A stretch of 64,000 bases of DNA. It comes from Saccharopolyspora hirsuta (GTDB taxonomy: Bacteria; Actinomycetota; Actinomycetes; Mycobacteriales; Pseudonocardiaceae). A program made the translations under genes and the position numbers. The notes under the pieces are model-generated. The model did no database searches. It saw nothing but the letters and a program-made list of their open reading frames with translations, and was not told where the DNA came from. The stretch is from positions 124,001 to 188,000 of the forward strand of contig NZ_VWPH01000005.1 in the NCBI RefSeq assembly GCF_008630535.1. The letters are read 5' to 3'. Shown one piece after another: positions 8,775 through 17,499 of this stretch; the first letter of the stretch is position 1; each line of letters begins with the position of its first letter.

Positions 8775-9805
8775 ACGTTCGGACTGCTCGCTCGATCGGA
8801 CTGGTGCAGGCTGCGGTCGCGAGGCGGTTCCTCAGCTTCGAGACGCCCTGGTTGCTCGCCGGGGGCCGGAGGTGCCGCGCGGGTGCGGCGGTGCTCGCTG
8901 GGGGTGATGCCGCGGATGCGTTTGAACGCCGCGCTGAAGCCGAAGGCGTCGGAGTAACCCACGGTGCGGGCGATCTCGGCGATGGTGGCCGTCTCGCGGT
9001 CGGCCAGCAGGTCGGCCGCGAGCATCATGCGCCAGCACGTCAGGTAGGTCAGGGGTGGTTCCCCGACCAGGTCGGCGAAGCGCTTCGCCATCGTGGCGCG
9101 CGAGACCCCGCACCGGTCGGCCAGCGAGGAGACCGTCCACGGCTCCGCCGGTTCGGCGTGCAGCAGCCGCAGGGCGCGGCCCACCACCGGGTCGCGGTGC
9201 GCGGCGTACCACGCGGGCGGCTCGCCGCCGGGCCGGTCGAACCACTCGCGCAGCGAGCACACCAGCATCCAGTCCAGCAGCCGGTCGAGCACGACCTGCT
9301 GGCCCGGCGCGTCGATGGCGACCTCGGCGGCCAGCAGGTCCCGCACGGCCCCGGCCGCACCGCCGGATGCCACGCGCAGGACGTCGGGCAGGGCGTCCAG
9401 CAGCCGGTGGCCGATCTCGCCCCGCACCGGGTAGGCGCCGACGACCAGCGTCGTCGCCTCGGCCGGGGTACCCGCGCCGCTGTCGTGCCAGCCGAGCCGG
9501 TGCAGGGTTCCGCCCTGCTCGGGCGTCGCGCAGTGCTGGCCGCACTCGACCGGCTCGGCCTCGGTGCCGATCTCGTCGACGAAGGAGAACGGTGCGGGGC
9601 CCCGCACGATGACGATGTCCCCAGGCGCGAGGTGTTCGGGCGGGCACCCCTCCGGGACGATCCACCCGGATCCCTCCAGCACGGTGCACAGGGTCAGCGG
9701 GGCGCCGTCGGTGAAGCGCAACGACCAGGGCGCCGAGAGGGTCGAACTGCCGAACAACGACCCCTGGGCGCGTACACCGCGGAACAGATCAGCGAAGGCG
9801 TCCAC
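8771..9805 (-). CDS. AraC family transcriptional regulator (cupin N-terminus)
   Basis: About 344 residues. The N-terminal part is a cupin-like sensor, and the C-terminal part carries two AraC HTHs (SSLADRCGVSRATMAKRF, then IAEIARTVGYSDAFGFSAAF followed by GITPSEHRR). The tail is a disordered, charged stretch. GTG 9805 gives the family-typical N-terminus MDAFADLFRGVRAQGSL. An upstream in-frame GTG at 9829 is the alternative. The gene is divergent from the flavodoxin-fold reductase at 9934, its probable target, and in such AraC/oxidoreductase pairs the regulator is commonly an activator. Confidence 0.82.
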   Translation of the reverse strand: MDAFADLFRGVRAQGSLFGSSTLSAPWSLRFTDGAPLTLCTVLEGSGWIVPEGCPPEHLAPGDIVIVRGPAPFSFVDEIGTEAEPVECGQHCATPEQGGTLHRLGWHDSGAGTPAEATTLVVGAYPVRGEIGHRLLDALPDVLRVASGGAAGAVRDLLAAEVAIDAPGQQVVLDRLLDWMLVCSLREWFDRPGGEPPAWYAAHRDPVVGRALRLLHAEPAEPWTVSSLADRCGVSRATMAKRFADLVGEPPLTYLTCWRMMLAADLLADRETATIAEIARTVGYSDAFGFSAAFKRIRGITPSEHRRTRAAPPAPGEQPGRLEAEEPPRDRSLHQSDRASSPNV

Positions 9806-9933
9806 TCCCGCGAGATTAGACGAACGCACAGGCGATCGAGCTTCTCGCCCATGTGATCGTCGGAGGTGGTGCCGTTGAATCGTGGCTGCGGGCGAGCTCG
9901 CCCGCGTGAGTTCCTGCTGAGATGAGATGTCGC

Positions 9934-10536
9934 ATGCGCAGTCTGGTAGTCGTCGCCCATCCCGACCCCGAGTCGCTGACGCACGGGCTCGGCCGTGCGG
10001 TGGCCGCTGCTCTCTCGGGCGAGGGCAGGTCCGCCGAGCTGTTCGACCTCGCGGCCGAGTCCTTCGATCCCCGCTTCACCGCGGCCGACCTGCTGCACTA
10101 CCGCGGCGAGGGGCCCACGCCGCCGGATGTCGCGCGCGAGCAAGCACGGGTGGATCGCGCCCAGCAGCTGGTGCTCGTCTTCCCGGTGTACTGGTGGTCC
10201 ATGCCCGCCCTGCTCAAGGGCTGGATCGACCGGGTGTTCACCAACGGCTGGGCCTTCGACCACTCCCCGGGCGGGCGTCCGGTCCCCAAGCTCGACCGGC
10301 TCAGCGTGCACCTGCTGGCCGTGGCGGGTGGCGATGCGGACGGCTTCGAACGGCATGGTTACACCGAGGCGCTGCGGACTCAGATCGAGCACGGCATCTT
10401 CGGTTTCTGCGGGGCCGGGATCGCCTCGGCGCGGATCGTGCACGACGCGGAGTCCACCCCGGCCGAGGTGCTCGCCGCCGAGGTGGACTCCGCTGTGGAA
10501 CACATCTCGTCGCTGGCGCCGACGCCCTCGCGGTAG
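9934..10536 (+). CDS. NAD(P)H oxidoreductase, flavodoxin-like fold (MdaB/KefF type)
   Basis: About 200 residues. The flavodoxin-like start VVVAHPDPESLTHGL binds the FMN/FAD phosphate, and YWWSMPALLKGWIDRV is the signature of quinone reductases of the NQO/KefF/MdaB family. Its predicted role is two-electron reduction of quinones in the cytosol. An in-frame ATG at 9922 is an alternative start with four extra residues. It is divergent from the AraC regulator. Confidence 0.85.
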   Translation: MRSLVVVAHPDPESLTHGLGRAVAAALSGEGRSAELFDLAAESFDPRFTAADLLHYRGEGPTPPDVAREQARVDRAQQLVLVFPVYWWSMPALLKGWIDRVFTNGWAFDHSPGGRPVPKLDRLSVHLLAVAGGDADGFERHGYTEALRTQIEHGIFGFCGAGIASARIVHDAESTPAEVLAAEVDSAVEHISSLAPTPSR

Positions 10537-10665
10537 GCTGATGGCCCCGGCGCGGCGTCGCCGCTCCTCTCGCCGGATCTGACCGTCCTGCGGTTTCCCC
10601 GCCACGTCAGGCGGACGCAATCCCCTCTCCTCGTCGCTGATCGGGACGTGCACCGGGAGGGTGTC

Positions 10666-11229
10666 GTGTCAGAACGTTTCGTGGTCATCACCGGGGGCCC
10701 GGGTGCGGGCAAGACGACGCTGGTCGAGCGGCTGGCGGCCGCCGGGTTCGCCCACGCGCCGGAAGCCGGGCGCGCGGTGATCACCGACCAGGTGGCCATC
10801 GGCGGCCGCGCGCTGCCGTGGGCGGACCGGGAGCTGTTCGCCGAGCTGATGCCGGCGCACGACCTGCGCTCCTACCGCCAGGCCCACCGCGCCACCGGGC
10901 CGGTGCTCTTCGACCGCGGCCTGCCCGACCTCATCGGTTACCTGCGGCTGTGCTCTCTGCCCGTGCCGGAGCACGTGCGCGCCGCGGCCCACCGCTTCCG
11001 CTACCGCCAGCGGGTGCTCATCGCCCCGCCGTGGGAGCAGATCTACCGCCAGGACGACCAGCGCGCGCAGTCCTTCGCCGAAGCCGAAAGCACCTACCAG
11101 CACATGGTGGCCGCCTACACCGACTGCGGGTACGAGCTCGTCGACCTCCCGCGCGGCACCGTCGAGCAGCGGGTGCGGTTCGTCCGCGACGAGCTGGGCG
11201 TCCACCGCGCCCAGCAGGGGTCGCCGTAG
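10666..11229 (+). CDS. AAA family ATPase / predicted nucleoside-type kinase
   Basis: 187-residue P-loop protein. Walker A is TGGPGAGKTTL near the N-terminus, LFDRGLPDLIGYL is the Walker B-like segment, and an Arg-rich region (HRFRYRQRV) could be a lid. Length and pattern match small ATPases annotated as AAA-domain or predicted ATPases with a kinase-like fold. The substrate is unknown. GTG 10666 has a GGGAGG Shine-Dalgarno with a spacing of five bases. It stands alone and is followed by transposase debris. Confidence 0.8.
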   Translation: MSERFVVITGGPGAGKTTLVERLAAAGFAHAPEAGRAVITDQVAIGGRALPWADRELFAELMPAHDLRSYRQAHRATGPVLFDRGLPDLIGYLRLCSLPVPEHVRAAAHRFRYRQRVLIAPPWEQIYRQDDQRAQSFAEAESTYQHMVAAYTDCGYELVDLPRGTVEQRVRFVRDELGVHRAQQGSP

Positions 11230-11234
11230 ATCCG

Positions 11235-11489
11235 GGGCGGGACCGGGGTCCGGCCGACCGATTGGGCATCGCGGTCGCGCTGTGTTCGCTGCCCTGGTTG
11301 GGGTTCGTTCCCGACGACGTGACATCGGCGCCGCGTGCCGAGGTGGTGCGTCTGGCTGTGCAGCTCGGTGTCGATCCGGGCGTGATCCGGCACTACGGGC
11401 CGCAGGACGAAGATCCGCACCGACCGGCTGGTCAGATCGCCTTCGTGCGTTCGCCCATTGCACCGCCCCACAACGTGATTTGCCGGTAA
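11235..11489 (+). pseudogene. Tn3-family transposase N-terminal remnant (DUF4158 part)
   Basis: The translation contains ALCSLPWLGFVPDDVTSAP and RLAVQLGVDPGVIRHYG, which match the N-terminal DUF4158 region of actinomycete Tn3 transposases. After HYGPQ the homology shifts by one base into another frame (TKIRTDRL, resembling the family's RTDHL segment), then is lost. The rest of the transposase is absent. I infer an old, frameshifted fragment. It lies directly behind the ATPase gene stop. Confidence 0.6.
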
Positions 11490-11546
11490 CCCGGGGGACC
11501 GACAGGACCACCCCCTGGGCGCGGGCTTCTCAGGGGGCACGGACAG

Positions 11547-12668
11547 TCAGCGGAACAGGCGGAAGAACCCGCGCACCTGCTCGACCAGCGACTCCGGCTG
11601 CTCCAGCGCGGCGAAGTGACCACCACGCGGCAGTTCCTCGAACCAGCGCAGGTCGGTGAACCGCAGCTCGGCCTCCCGCCTCGACGGGCGGGTTATGTCG
11701 CGCGGGTAGACCGACAGCCCGGATGGCGCGGTGACCTTGTCTCGGAAGCTGCGGAAGCTCTCCCAGTACAGGCGCGCCGACGACGTGGCCGACGCGGTGA
11801 ACCAGTAGACCGAGATCTCGTCGAGGATCTGCTGCCGCGACACCGCATCCTCGGGATGGCCGTTGTTGTCCGTCCACGCCCAGAACTTCTCGGCGATCCA
11901 GGCGGCCTGCCCCGCCGGGGAGTCGGTGAGGCCGTAGCCGAGCGTCTGCGGGCGGGTCGCCTGGATCGCCGAGTACCCCCGGCCGGTGCGCTGGAACTCC
12001 TTCTCGGCCTCGAGATTCGCCAGCTCCGCGGGCGTCGGGTCGTCGAACGTGCCCGCCGCCACGGATCCCAGGTTCAGGTGCACGCCGGCGACCCGCTCGG
12101 GCGCCACCTCGCCCAGCGCGCCGGACACCGCAGACCCCCAGTCCCCGCCCTGCGCGCCGTAGCGCTGGTAACCCAGCGACACCATCAGCGTGTCCCAGGC
12201 GTGCGCGATGCGCGTGACACCCCACCCAGTCGTCGTCGGCTTGTCACTCCAGCCGTACCCGGGCAACGACGGCGCGACCACGTGGAACGCGTCCGCCGGG
12301 TCGCCGCCGTGCGCGCGCGGGTCGGTCAGCGGGCCGAGGACATCCAGGAACTCCAGCACTGAACCCGGCCACCCGTGTGTGAGCACCAGCGGGAACGCGT
12401 CCGGCTCCGGCGATCGGACGTGCACGAAGTGGATGCCCAGCCCGTCGACTGTGTCGCGGTACTGCGGGAAGGCGTTCAGCCGCTCGGCGAACCCGAAGTC
12501 GTAGTCCTCGGCCCAGCTGCGGCACAGCTCCTGCGCATACGCCAGCGGCAAACCCTGCGACCAGTCGTCCACCGGCTCGCGCTCGGGCCACCGCGTCCGT
12601 CGCAATCGTTCACGCAGGTCCGCGATCTCGGCTTCGGTGATGCTGACCTCAAAGGGCTCGGCGGGCAT
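11547..12668 (-). CDS. Epoxide hydrolase family protein (EHN + alpha/beta hydrolase)
   Basis: 373 residues. The first ~105 residues are the epoxide hydrolase N-terminal lid (the RRTRWPEREPVDDWSQG segment). HGWPGS at 98-103 is the oxyanion region, the nucleophile is Asp176 in GGDWGS, and the catalytic His is in GGHFAALEQPE near the end. It opens epoxides to diols in the family. ATG 12668 has an AGGAG Shine-Dalgarno. The gene is followed 52 bases away by the MFS gene on the same strand, which is upstream in transcription, so they may share a transcript. Confidence 0.88.
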   Translation of the reverse strand: MPAEPFEVSITEAEIADLRERLRRTRWPEREPVDDWSQGLPLAYAQELCRSWAEDYDFGFAERLNAFPQYRDTVDGLGIHFVHVRSPEPDAFPLVLTHGWPGSVLEFLDVLGPLTDPRAHGGDPADAFHVVAPSLPGYGWSDKPTTTGWGVTRIAHAWDTLMVSLGYQRYGAQGGDWGSAVSGALGEVAPERVAGVHLNLGSVAAGTFDDPTPAELANLEAEKEFQRTGRGYSAIQATRPQTLGYGLTDSPAGQAAWIAEKFWAWTDNNGHPEDAVSRQQILDEISVYWFTASATSSARLYWESFRSFRDKVTAPSGLSVYPRDITRPSRREAELRFTDLRWFEELPRGGHFAALEQPESLVEQVRGFFRLFR

Positions 12669-12720
12669 GGCAAGGCTCCTTGCTGGTCAAGGCGTTGTCG
12701 GATCAGATGCGGGTGGACCG

Positions 12721-14175
12721 TCATCGCGGGCTCCCCGGTGTGGCGTCGGGTTCGGGGCGGCGGTCGGCGATAGGTCGCCGGGTCAGGCTGAGGACGAGTC
12801 CGGCCAGCGGGAGTGCAGCGAGCACGGCGAGGGCCACCGGCACCGGCACGATTCCGGACAGACCCGCGACAGCGGCCGGACCGATCCCGCCACCCAGGGC
12901 GTTCATGAAGTTGAGCAGGCCCTGTGCGGTGTCGCGGTCGTCCGCGGCGACCAGGTCCGGCGCGAGGCTCACCAGTACGGCTTGGGCACCGGCGAACCCG
13001 CACACGGTCAACGCCGTGCCGACGACAATCGGGATCGGCCCGGTGAAGATCGCGACCACGAGCACGCCGACGACGGTGAGTGCCGCAAGCCCGGCCGACA
13101 CCTGCCAGCCGGTGAACCGGTCGGTCAAGGTGCCGACCAGCCGCCCGGCCAGCACCGAGCAGGCGGCGGCCGGGACCAAGAGCAGGCCGGCTTCCAGGGG
13201 GCCACCGCCCGTGGCCTGCTCGATCAGGGACGGGGCGCGGTACAGCACCCCGTAATAGCCGGCGAAGACGGTCCCGCCGATGAGCCCGGCCGCCGGGAAG
13301 CCGCGGGATGCGATCACCCGCCGAGGCACGAACCCGTCGGGCGTGCTTCGCACGCGCCACCACAGTCCCACGGCTGAGAGCGCCCCGGCGGCAGCCACGA
13401 CGAGCGTGACCAGAGCGGGCAGGCCGACCGAGTGTGCCTGCAGCAACGTGATCGAGGAGCCGGCGAGTACCGACAGCGCGGCCGCTCCGGCGATATCGAG
13501 TCGCCCGGTCGAGCCGTTTCGCTCGCCGCTACCGCTCCGCGTCAGCGCGCGCCTGCTCGGCAATGCTGCCAGCAGAAAGGGCAGCGCGAGGACCGGGATC
13601 GCGAGCACGGCACGCCACCCGAGCCATGCGGTCACCGCCCCGCCCAGTAGTGTCCCGCACCCCGACGCCGTCGCGCTGGCGGCCGCGATGATTCCCAGTG
13701 CGCGGATCCGTTGCCGCCCGGGAAGGGCGGTGGCCGCGGCAAAGACCGCGATCACGGTCGCGCCCGCTCCGGCGCCGCCGATCAGTCGGCCGACGATCAC
13801 GACGGACAGTGTCGGCCCGGCTCCGGCGAGCGCGGAGCCCGCGGCGAGCGCCACGACCCCGGCGACGAGGACCCGGAAGGGGCTCCAGCGGACCAGCAGC
13901 CGACCCGCGACCGGCATCGCGAGCGCGGAGGTCAGCGACCACGCGGCGAGAATCCACGCGGTGGCCCCGAACGGCACCGCGAGCGCGCGGCCGATGGTCG
14001 GCAGGGCCACCGACGGCGCTCCCAGTGCCACGTACATCGGCAGCACCAGCATCCCCAGAGTCAGCCCCAGGCGCCGCCCGACCGGGGTGTCGGTTCGCTC
14101 CGGTGCCGGGGCCCTTCCAGATGGGATCGTCCGCGGCGTCCCCTGCCGGATATGATGTGACACGCGAAAGCTCAT
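12721..14175 (-). CDS. MFS transporter (drug:H+ antiporter-like)
   Basis: 484-residue membrane protein with about 14 hydrophobic segments, an N-terminal GRRLGLTLGMLVLPMYV helix and the family's loop sequences (the LIGGAGAGATVIAVF segment). The layout fits DHA2-type exporters. It is divergent from the CGNR regulator at 14215 with only 39 bases between starts, so the two promoters overlap. An internal GTG four codons in is an alternative start. It is probably co-transcribed with the downstream epoxide hydrolase, which suggests export or detoxification of one compound class. Confidence 0.85.
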   Translation of the reverse strand: MSFRVSHHIRQGTPRTIPSGRAPAPERTDTPVGRRLGLTLGMLVLPMYVALGAPSVALPTIGRALAVPFGATAWILAAWSLTSALAMPVAGRLLVRWSPFRVLVAGVVALAAGSALAGAGPTLSVVIVGRLIGGAGAGATVIAVFAAATALPGRQRIRALGIIAAASATASGCGTLLGGAVTAWLGWRAVLAIPVLALPFLLAALPSRRALTRSGSGERNGSTGRLDIAGAAALSVLAGSSITLLQAHSVGLPALVTLVVAAAGALSAVGLWWRVRSTPDGFVPRRVIASRGFPAAGLIGGTVFAGYYGVLYRAPSLIEQATGGGPLEAGLLLVPAAACSVLAGRLVGTLTDRFTGWQVSAGLAALTVVGVLVVAIFTGPIPIVVGTALTVCGFAGAQAVLVSLAPDLVAADDRDTAQGLLNFMNALGGGIGPAAVAGLSGIVPVPVALAVLAALPLAGLVLSLTRRPIADRRPEPDATPGSPR

Positions 14176-14214
14176 TTGGGTGTAACGCTACGGGGCAGCG
14201 GGGAGACACGTCAA

Positions 14215-14799
14215 ATGCAGGATGCGTATTACAGCCCATTGGCGGTCCAGACGGCCGTCGACCTGGCCAACACCTTGAGGCCGATCAAGGGAGAGGACGC
14301 GCTGGAGACCGTGGAGCAGCTCCGGGACTTCCTCGACGACCATCCCGCGGCTGAGCCTCCGAGTTCGGCCGCGAACCAGGGGGCCGGTCCGCGGCACCTC
14401 ACCCGCGCCGACCTGGCGGAAGTCCGCGCGTTGCGCGAGACGGTGCGTGAGGTGCTCGAACGGGCGAACACGGACGCGGACGAAGCTGCGGCTCTGATCA
14501 ACGACGGTCTGCGTCGCAGCCGCGCCACCCCGGTACTGCGCCACGAGAACGACCGCTGGTGGACCGAGGTCACCTCCGACACCGACCGCTGCGCGGCGCA
14601 CCTTGCCGCGACTGCGCTCAGCGCACTGGCCTCCGTGATCGCCACGCTCGGTCCCGCTCGTCTCGGCGTATGCGCCGGGCCGACCTGCCGGGCCACCTTC
14701 GTGGACCTCTCGCGCAACGGCTCGAAGCAGTACTGCACCCGAACCTGCGCACACCGGGCCAGCGTCGCGGCCTACCGGAGTCGGCGCAACCCGCGTTGA
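14215..14799 (+). CDS. CGNR zinc finger domain-containing regulator
   Basis: 194 residues. The N-terminal ABATE-like region is YYSPLAVQTAVDLANTL. The C-terminal zinc finger shows four Cys (CAGPTC, YCTRTC) and the FVDLSRNGSKQYC segment. The namesake CGNR is CAHR here, a variant. These proteins are transcription regulators. The divergent MFS/epoxide hydrolase genes are the likely target. ATG 14215 has a GGGGAG Shine-Dalgarno nine bases upstream. Confidence 0.85.
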   Translation: MQDAYYSPLAVQTAVDLANTLRPIKGEDALETVEQLRDFLDDHPAAEPPSSAANQGAGPRHLTRADLAEVRALRETVREVLERANTDADEAAALINDGLRRSRATPVLRHENDRWWTEVTSDTDRCAAHLAATALSALASVIATLGPARLGVCAGPTCRATFVDLSRNGSKQYCTRTCAHRASVAAYRSRRNPR

Positions 14800-14988
14800 G
14801 CGCCGGGCACCTGCCTCTGCCAGGCTGGCTCCGGGGTTTCGCCCGACCCCGCCTTTCTGCCCTGGAGGCGAGTGCACCGATCATCTCGGCGCGTTACGAA
14901 CCTCGCGGAGTCCCCCGGGCAGCCCCTGCCCCACGCGGGTGAGCACCGGGGGAATTTTCATGCCCCCAGACCGGATCGAACCTGCTGG

Positions 14989-15600
14989 TCAGGGTCTATC
15001 CGCCCGAAATCTCCCGGATACTACGGCGTAGGTGCGGCCTTCGGCTCCCCACTCCCCGAACGGCGGGGTCAGCCCCCGGTCGATCGCCCGGATCGAGGGG
15101 CGTCCGATGTGGGCGAAGACCAGCCGCCGGACCCCGGCGCGCGAGGCGCGCCGCGCCGTATCCACAGTGGACGCATGTCCGCCGACCCCACCGGCGAAGC
15201 GGATCGGCCGGTCCCAGCCCGCGGCGTCGGCGAACACCAGGTCCGCCCCGGCGGCCCAATCCGGGAAGCGCCAGAACTCCGGCGCCCACACCACGCGGTG
15301 CTCGCGGTGCTCGACGAGGTAGCCGAAGGTCGGGTGCGAGGTGTGCTCGACCGGCAGCGGCCGCAGCCGAACACCGGCCGCGCAGTACTCCACGGCACCG
15401 GCGGGCACCCCGAGCTCGCGGCTGCGGCGGCGGATCTCCGGCATCAGCTCCGCGCGTTCGTCGCAGACCAGCCACGCGTCGACGTGCCCGCCCCCGGCGT
15501 CGACGCCGTCGAGGACCACCCGGTGCCCGGCCCACCGCACCGCCAGCCCGGCAGGGCGGTACCGCGGGGAGTTCATCGCCCCCACGCCCAGCAACGTCAT
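14989..15600 (-). CDS. MBL-fold-like hydrolase, ligand-poor variant
   Basis: 203 residues. The N-terminus MTLLGVGAMNSPRYRPAGL resembles the first strands of metallo-beta-lactamase-fold proteins, and the middle has VEHTSHPTFGYLVEH and VFADAAGWDRPIRFAGG. No HxHxDH motif is present. The second-domain residues (RLVFAHIGRP) suggest an MBL relative with a reduced metal site. The function is unknown. ATG 15600 was chosen over upstream alternatives because the conserved pattern begins here. Confidence 0.6.
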   Translation of the reverse strand: MTLLGVGAMNSPRYRPAGLAVRWAGHRVVLDGVDAGGGHVDAWLVCDERAELMPEIRRRSRELGVPAGAVEYCAAGVRLRPLPVEHTSHPTFGYLVEHREHRVVWAPEFWRFPDWAAGADLVFADAAGWDRPIRFAGGVGGHASTVDTARRASRAGVRRLVFAHIGRPSIRAIDRGLTPPFGEWGAEGRTYAVVSGRFRADRP

Positions 15601-15646
15601 CTGCAGCGCTGCGCACCCCACCCGCCCAGGATGACGCACACGGCGG

Positions 15647-16510
15647 TCACGGTCGTTCCGGTGTCCCGTAGAGCTCGGTGAGCAGCCCGGTGGCCTTGGC
15701 GGCGAGCGGGTGCGGGTCGTCGCGCCACCAGATCAGCCGGACCGGGATCGGGGCGGCGTCGCGCACCGGGCGGAACACCACGCCGGGCCGGGGGTACTGG
15801 GTGACGGTGCTCTCCGCGGTGATGCCGACGCAGCGGCCGGTGGCGATCACGGTGAGCCAGTCGTCGACGTCGTGGGTGTACTCCACGGCCGGTCGCTTCT
15901 CCGGTGGCCACAGGTCGGGGGTCGTGGTGCCCGAGCGCCGGTCGATGACCACGGTGCGATCGCTGATCTCGGCCATGCGCACGAAGCGGCGCCGCGCCCA
16001 CGGGTCGTCGGCGGCGATCGCGAGGTGGCGCCGTTCCAGCCCGACGATCACCCCGTCGAAGCGCCGCCGGTCGGGTTCGGTGCGCACCACGGCGATGTCG
16101 CAGGCGCCTTCGGCCAGCCCGCCGGTGGCGGAGTTGGTGCGCACCAGCTGCAGTTCGGTCTCCGGGAACAACCGCGCCCAGCGGCGCTGGAACTGCAGGG
16201 TGTGGCGGCCCATCGCCGACCAGGCGTAGCCGATGCGCAGCTGGGTGTGCCCGGTGGTGGCTTCGCGCACCAGGTCGTCGGTGTCGGCCAGGATGCGGCG
16301 AGCGCGGGCCAGCACGCGCGCACCGGCTGCGGTCGGGGCGACCTCGCGGCTGGTGCGCCGCAGCAGCCGCACTCCGAGGGTGGTCTCCAGCGCGGCCAGG
16401 GTGCGCGAGACCGCGGCCTGCGAGACGCCGAGGTCGATGGCCGCGTCGGTGAAGGTGCCCGCGTCGACGATGGCGACCAGGCAGCGCAGCTGCCGCAGTT
16501 CCACATCCAT
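15647..16510 (-). CDS. LysR family transcriptional regulator
   Basis: 287 residues. The winged HTH is at residues 5-60 (LRCLVAIVDAGTFTDAAIDL, SQAAVSRTLAALE), followed by a LysR substrate-binding domain. It is divergent from the EamA-family exporter with 69 bases between starts, which contain an ATT-N5-AAT dyad. That is the classical arrangement for a LysR activator of the neighbouring exporter. ATG 16510 lacks a Shine-Dalgarno; TACGCT eleven bases upstream may make it leaderless. Confidence 0.9.
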   Translation of the reverse strand: MDVELRQLRCLVAIVDAGTFTDAAIDLGVSQAAVSRTLAALETTLGVRLLRRTSREVAPTAAGARVLARARRILADTDDLVREATTGHTQLRIGYAWSAMGRHTLQFQRRWARLFPETELQLVRTNSATGGLAEGACDIAVVRTEPDRRRFDGVIVGLERRHLAIAADDPWARRRFVRMAEISDRTVVIDRRSGTTTPDLWPPEKRPAVEYTHDVDDWLTVIATGRCVGITAESTVTQYPRPGVVFRPVRDAAPIPVRLIWWRDDPHPLAAKATGLLTELYGTPERP

Positions 16511-16539
16511 GACCAGAGCGTATCGCTGCGGTCCTGCAT

Positions 16540-16554
16540 GCATTTTGCGAATGC
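16540..16554. promoter_or_regulatory. LysR-type operator dyad
   Basis: GCATTTTGCGAATGC is an interrupted palindrome (GCATT, five bases, AATGC) in the divergent LysR/EamA intergenic region. Its AT-rich arms resemble the LysR binding pattern. Binding is inferred. Confidence 0.5.
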
Positions 16555-16579
16555 GCCCGGCGGGCGCAGGCTGCACCGC

Positions 16580-17488
16580 ATGCAGACCACGACCACAGCT
16601 CCCGCGGCGAAGACCGGCCGCGGCGCGGGTTTCGCGATGCTGCTCGGCAGCGGGTTGTCCAACCAGCTCGGTGCGGCGATCGGCTCGATGGCCTTCCCGG
16701 TGATCGGCCCGGCCGGGGTGGTGGCGGTGCGGCAGTGGATCGCCGCGGTGCTGCTGCTCGGTGTCGGGCGTCCCCGGCTGCGGGCGTTCACGCCACCGCA
16801 GTGGCGTCTGGTGCTGGCACTGGCAGCGGTGTTCGCGACGATGAACCTCGCGCTGTACGCCGCCATCGACCGCATCGGGCTCGGGCTGGCGGTGACGTTG
16901 GAGTTCCTGGGGCCGCTGGTGGTGGCGCTGGCCGGGTCGCGGCGGCTGCTGGACCTGGGCTGCGCCGTGATCGCCGCGGCCGGGGTGGTGGTGCTGACCC
17001 GCCCCCAGCCCAGCACCGACTACCTGGGCATCGGGCTGGCCCTGCTGGCCGCGGTGTGCTGGGCCTGCTACATCCTGCTCAACCGCGCGGTGGGCCGCCG
17101 CCTGCCGGGGGCGCAGGGGTCGGCGGCGGCAGCCGGGGTGTCCGGGCTGGTGTTCGTGCCCGTCGGGGTGCTGGTGCTGGTCGAGCACCCGCCGACCGCG
17201 GGTGCCCTGGTGTGCGCGGCAGGTGCCGGGCTGCTGGCCTCGGCGGTGCCGTTCCTGGTGGATCTGCTGGCGCTGCGGCGGATTCCGGCCGCCGCGTTCG
17301 GGATCTTCATGAGCGTCAACCCGGTGCTGGCGGCGGGGGTCGGCGTGCTGGTGCTGGGCGAGTCCCTGCAGGTGGCGCAGTGGTTGAGCATCGCGGCGAT
17401 CGTGGCCGCCAACGCCGTGAGCGTCAGCTCCGGGCTGCGGCGCGGCGCACCCGAGAATATTTTGGAGTCGACTCCAAAAATGGAGTAG
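16580..17488 (+). CDS. EamA family transporter (RhtA-like exporter)
   Basis: 302 residues with ten hydrophobic segments in two EamA repeats (the second ends with AQWLSIAAIVAANAVSV). Members of this family export amino acids or metabolites. The divergent LysR gene probably controls it. ATG 16580 is preceded by no strong Shine-Dalgarno. Its 3' end (from 17460) overlaps the palindromic operator of the TetR gene that follows. Confidence 0.87.
   Translation: MQTTTTAPAAKTGRGAGFAMLLGSGLSNQLGAAIGSMAFPVIGPAGVVAVRQWIAAVLLLGVGRPRLRAFTPPQWRLVLALAAVFATMNLALYAAIDRIGLGLAVTLEFLGPLVVALAGSRRLLDLGCAVIAAAGVVVLTRPQPSTDYLGIGLALLAAVCWACYILLNRAVGRRLPGAQGSAAAAGVSGLVFVPVGVLVLVEHPPTAGALVCAAGAGLLASAVPFLVDLLALRRIPAAAFGIFMSVNPVLAAGVGVLVLGESLQVAQWLSIAAIVAANAVSVSSGLRRGAPENILESTPKME
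17460..17479. promoter_or_regulatory. Perfect 20-bp palindromic operator of the TetR gene
   Basis: TTTTGGAGTCGACTCCAAAA is a perfect palindrome. It contains the -35 box TTGGAG (17462-17467), and TAGAGT at 17486-17491 is an 18-bp-spaced -10. The TetR start GTG 17500 follows eight bases later. Binding of the TetR protein here would block its own promoter, so autoregulation is the likely mode. Half of the operator lies inside the 3' end of the EamA gene. Confidence 0.7.
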
Positions 17489-17499
17489 AGTGCATCCTC